DNA of 64,000 nt from Dicaeum eximium (taxonomy: Eukaryota; Chordata; Aves; Passeriformes; Dicaeidae), in NCBI GenBank assembly GCA_013396995.1, contig VWZP01001440.1:1160341-1224340 (forward strand), in the 5' to 3' direction. A program made the translations under genes and the position numbers. Numbering within the stretch: the first letter of the stretch is position 1; every line of letters begins with the position of its first letter. The notes under the pieces are model-generated. The model had not been told where the DNA came from. It ran no database searches and saw only the letters and a list, made by a program, of their open reading frames with translations. Positions 63,201 to 64,000 of this stretch are shown here, in pieces.

Positions 63201-64000
63201 CAAAATGCCAGCAAATTCATACAGCCAGTAAGTGACAGAAGAAAACTGTACTAAAAAAAAGAAAAACCCAACCAGTTTTCTATAAGTTTTTTGACTTTAC
63301 ATTAGATGACTTTTTGTTCCTCACAATCAGAAACAGCAGGGACATACTTCCAACATTTTTCCATTTTGGTCTGAAAATTGGGAACTTTAGTAAAGACTTT
63401 TAATAAAAGGAGAACCTGTGAAAATTGAGACACAATGCAACTAAATGCTTAGCTGTATTACAAAACTGGCTTTGCTCCATAAAAGTGTTGTTTCAGCAAG
63501 AAAAATAAAAGATAATTAAGACATTTATTCTGGCTACTGAAAAATACAGATGTTAGTCCTAGATCATATCCTGTTACAAACAAAAGCTAAGGGAGGGGAA
63601 AAAGTTTTAAAAAGTATTGGAGTCACAACAGCTTTTTCACAGAGACAGAGAGAAGCAACTTGAATATAAATAAGTGTCCAAAATAGGTCAGCACTCTTTT
63701 CTTGGCCACTGAAGTCTGATACTTTTCACTTGAGGTTATCCTGGCCAGTGGTGGCACACACACAGTGCGGGGACAGACGCTGAGGCACAGCCCCGAGCTG
63801 GGTGGCAGTGGCAGTGCCCAGCACAGCCCCGCAGTGAGCACTGCCTGAGCACTGCCAGGCACCACCAGTGCCCACACTTTGGGCAGCACCTGCACTCCCC
63901 TGACTGGAGCTGCTTCCAACCTGCCTCTCTCCCCTCCAGGAGTGAGGGAACGCTCCGTGTCCATGTTTTTGACCTCATCAAGCAAGAAGTGTGATAAGAG

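Larger units (their letters stand above)
30897..64000 (-). other. IGFBP2: IGFBP2 intron 1, at least 33 kb
   Basis: No coding exon of a known gene is recognised from the exon 2 acceptor to the window end, so this is treated as the 5'-most intron of IGFBP2. It holds repeat fossils, listed separately, and simple runs. I see nothing I can name in 33000-36900, 36920-39000, 39600-46400, 47100-49000, 51100-53100, 53200-55400, 57100-58000, 58870-60200 or 60300-64000. Another small non-coding gene could hide here unseen. Confidence 0.7.

Noticed and set aside
1..64000. CRISPR arrays, operons, rRNA or prokaryotic mobile systems
   Set aside because: GT-AG introns, CR1 elements and vertebrate genes show this is animal nuclear DNA; no regular short repeat-spacer array was seen.

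Overview
The window is vertebrate nuclear DNA, almost certainly from a bird. Two multi-exon genes of the insulin-like growth factor binding protein family face each other tail to tail: IGFBP5 on the + strand (coding exons at 97-427, 17765-17991, 18156-18275 and 18682-18813) and the last three coding exons of IGFBP2 on the - strand (30673-30896, 29161-29301, 27196-27363). A convergent IGFBP2/IGFBP5 pair is the known amniote arrangement. The avian assignment rests on CR1 retrotransposon 3' ends (about 24200-24385 and 58598-58854), compact introns 2 and 3, and the IGFBP2 protein sequence, which I recall as bird-like. The species cannot be named from the sequence.

Layout. 1-96 is partial GC-rich 5' leader of IGFBP5 and 97-427 its first coding exon. 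428-17764 is a 17.3-kb first intron that opens with a long degenerate pyrimidine-rich repeat (about 476-1345) and holds a CpG-dense patch near 5.26-5.54 kb and an AT-rich patch near 7.86-8.11 kb that may be regulatory. 17765-18813 carries the other three coding exons. 18814 to about 22970 is a long 3' UTR containing a 215-nt purine tract and ending at an AATAAA at 22947. About 22.97-25.86 kb is the gap between the converging genes, with a CpG-rich block, a CTCF-like motif and a CR1 fragment. 25.86-27.2 kb is the inferred IGFBP2 3' UTR (with a 31-unit GT microsatellite), and 27.2-30.9 kb holds IGFBP2 exons 4, 3 and 2. From 30897 to the window end I see only the very large IGFBP2 intron 1; exon 1, which encodes the signal peptide and N-terminal IGF-binding domain, was not found and should lie beyond 64000.

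How the genes work together. Both products are secreted proteins that bind IGF-I and IGF-II and control their access to the IGF1 receptor. IGFBP5 adds a basic heparin/matrix-binding and nuclear-localisation stretch; IGFBP2 adds an RGD integrin-binding motif. Splice phases match between the two genes (first intron phase 1, the others phase 0), as expected of duplicated family members.

No bacterial-type feature, RNA gene or wholly new system is evident. The best unexplained signals are a perfect 31-bp inverted repeat with a 26-nt loop (32596-32683), a small exon-like segment on the - strand (56983-57043), an old antisense CR1-like LINE fossil (about 49060-49990), and the pyrimidine/purine tract pair in the IGFBP5 pre-mRNA.
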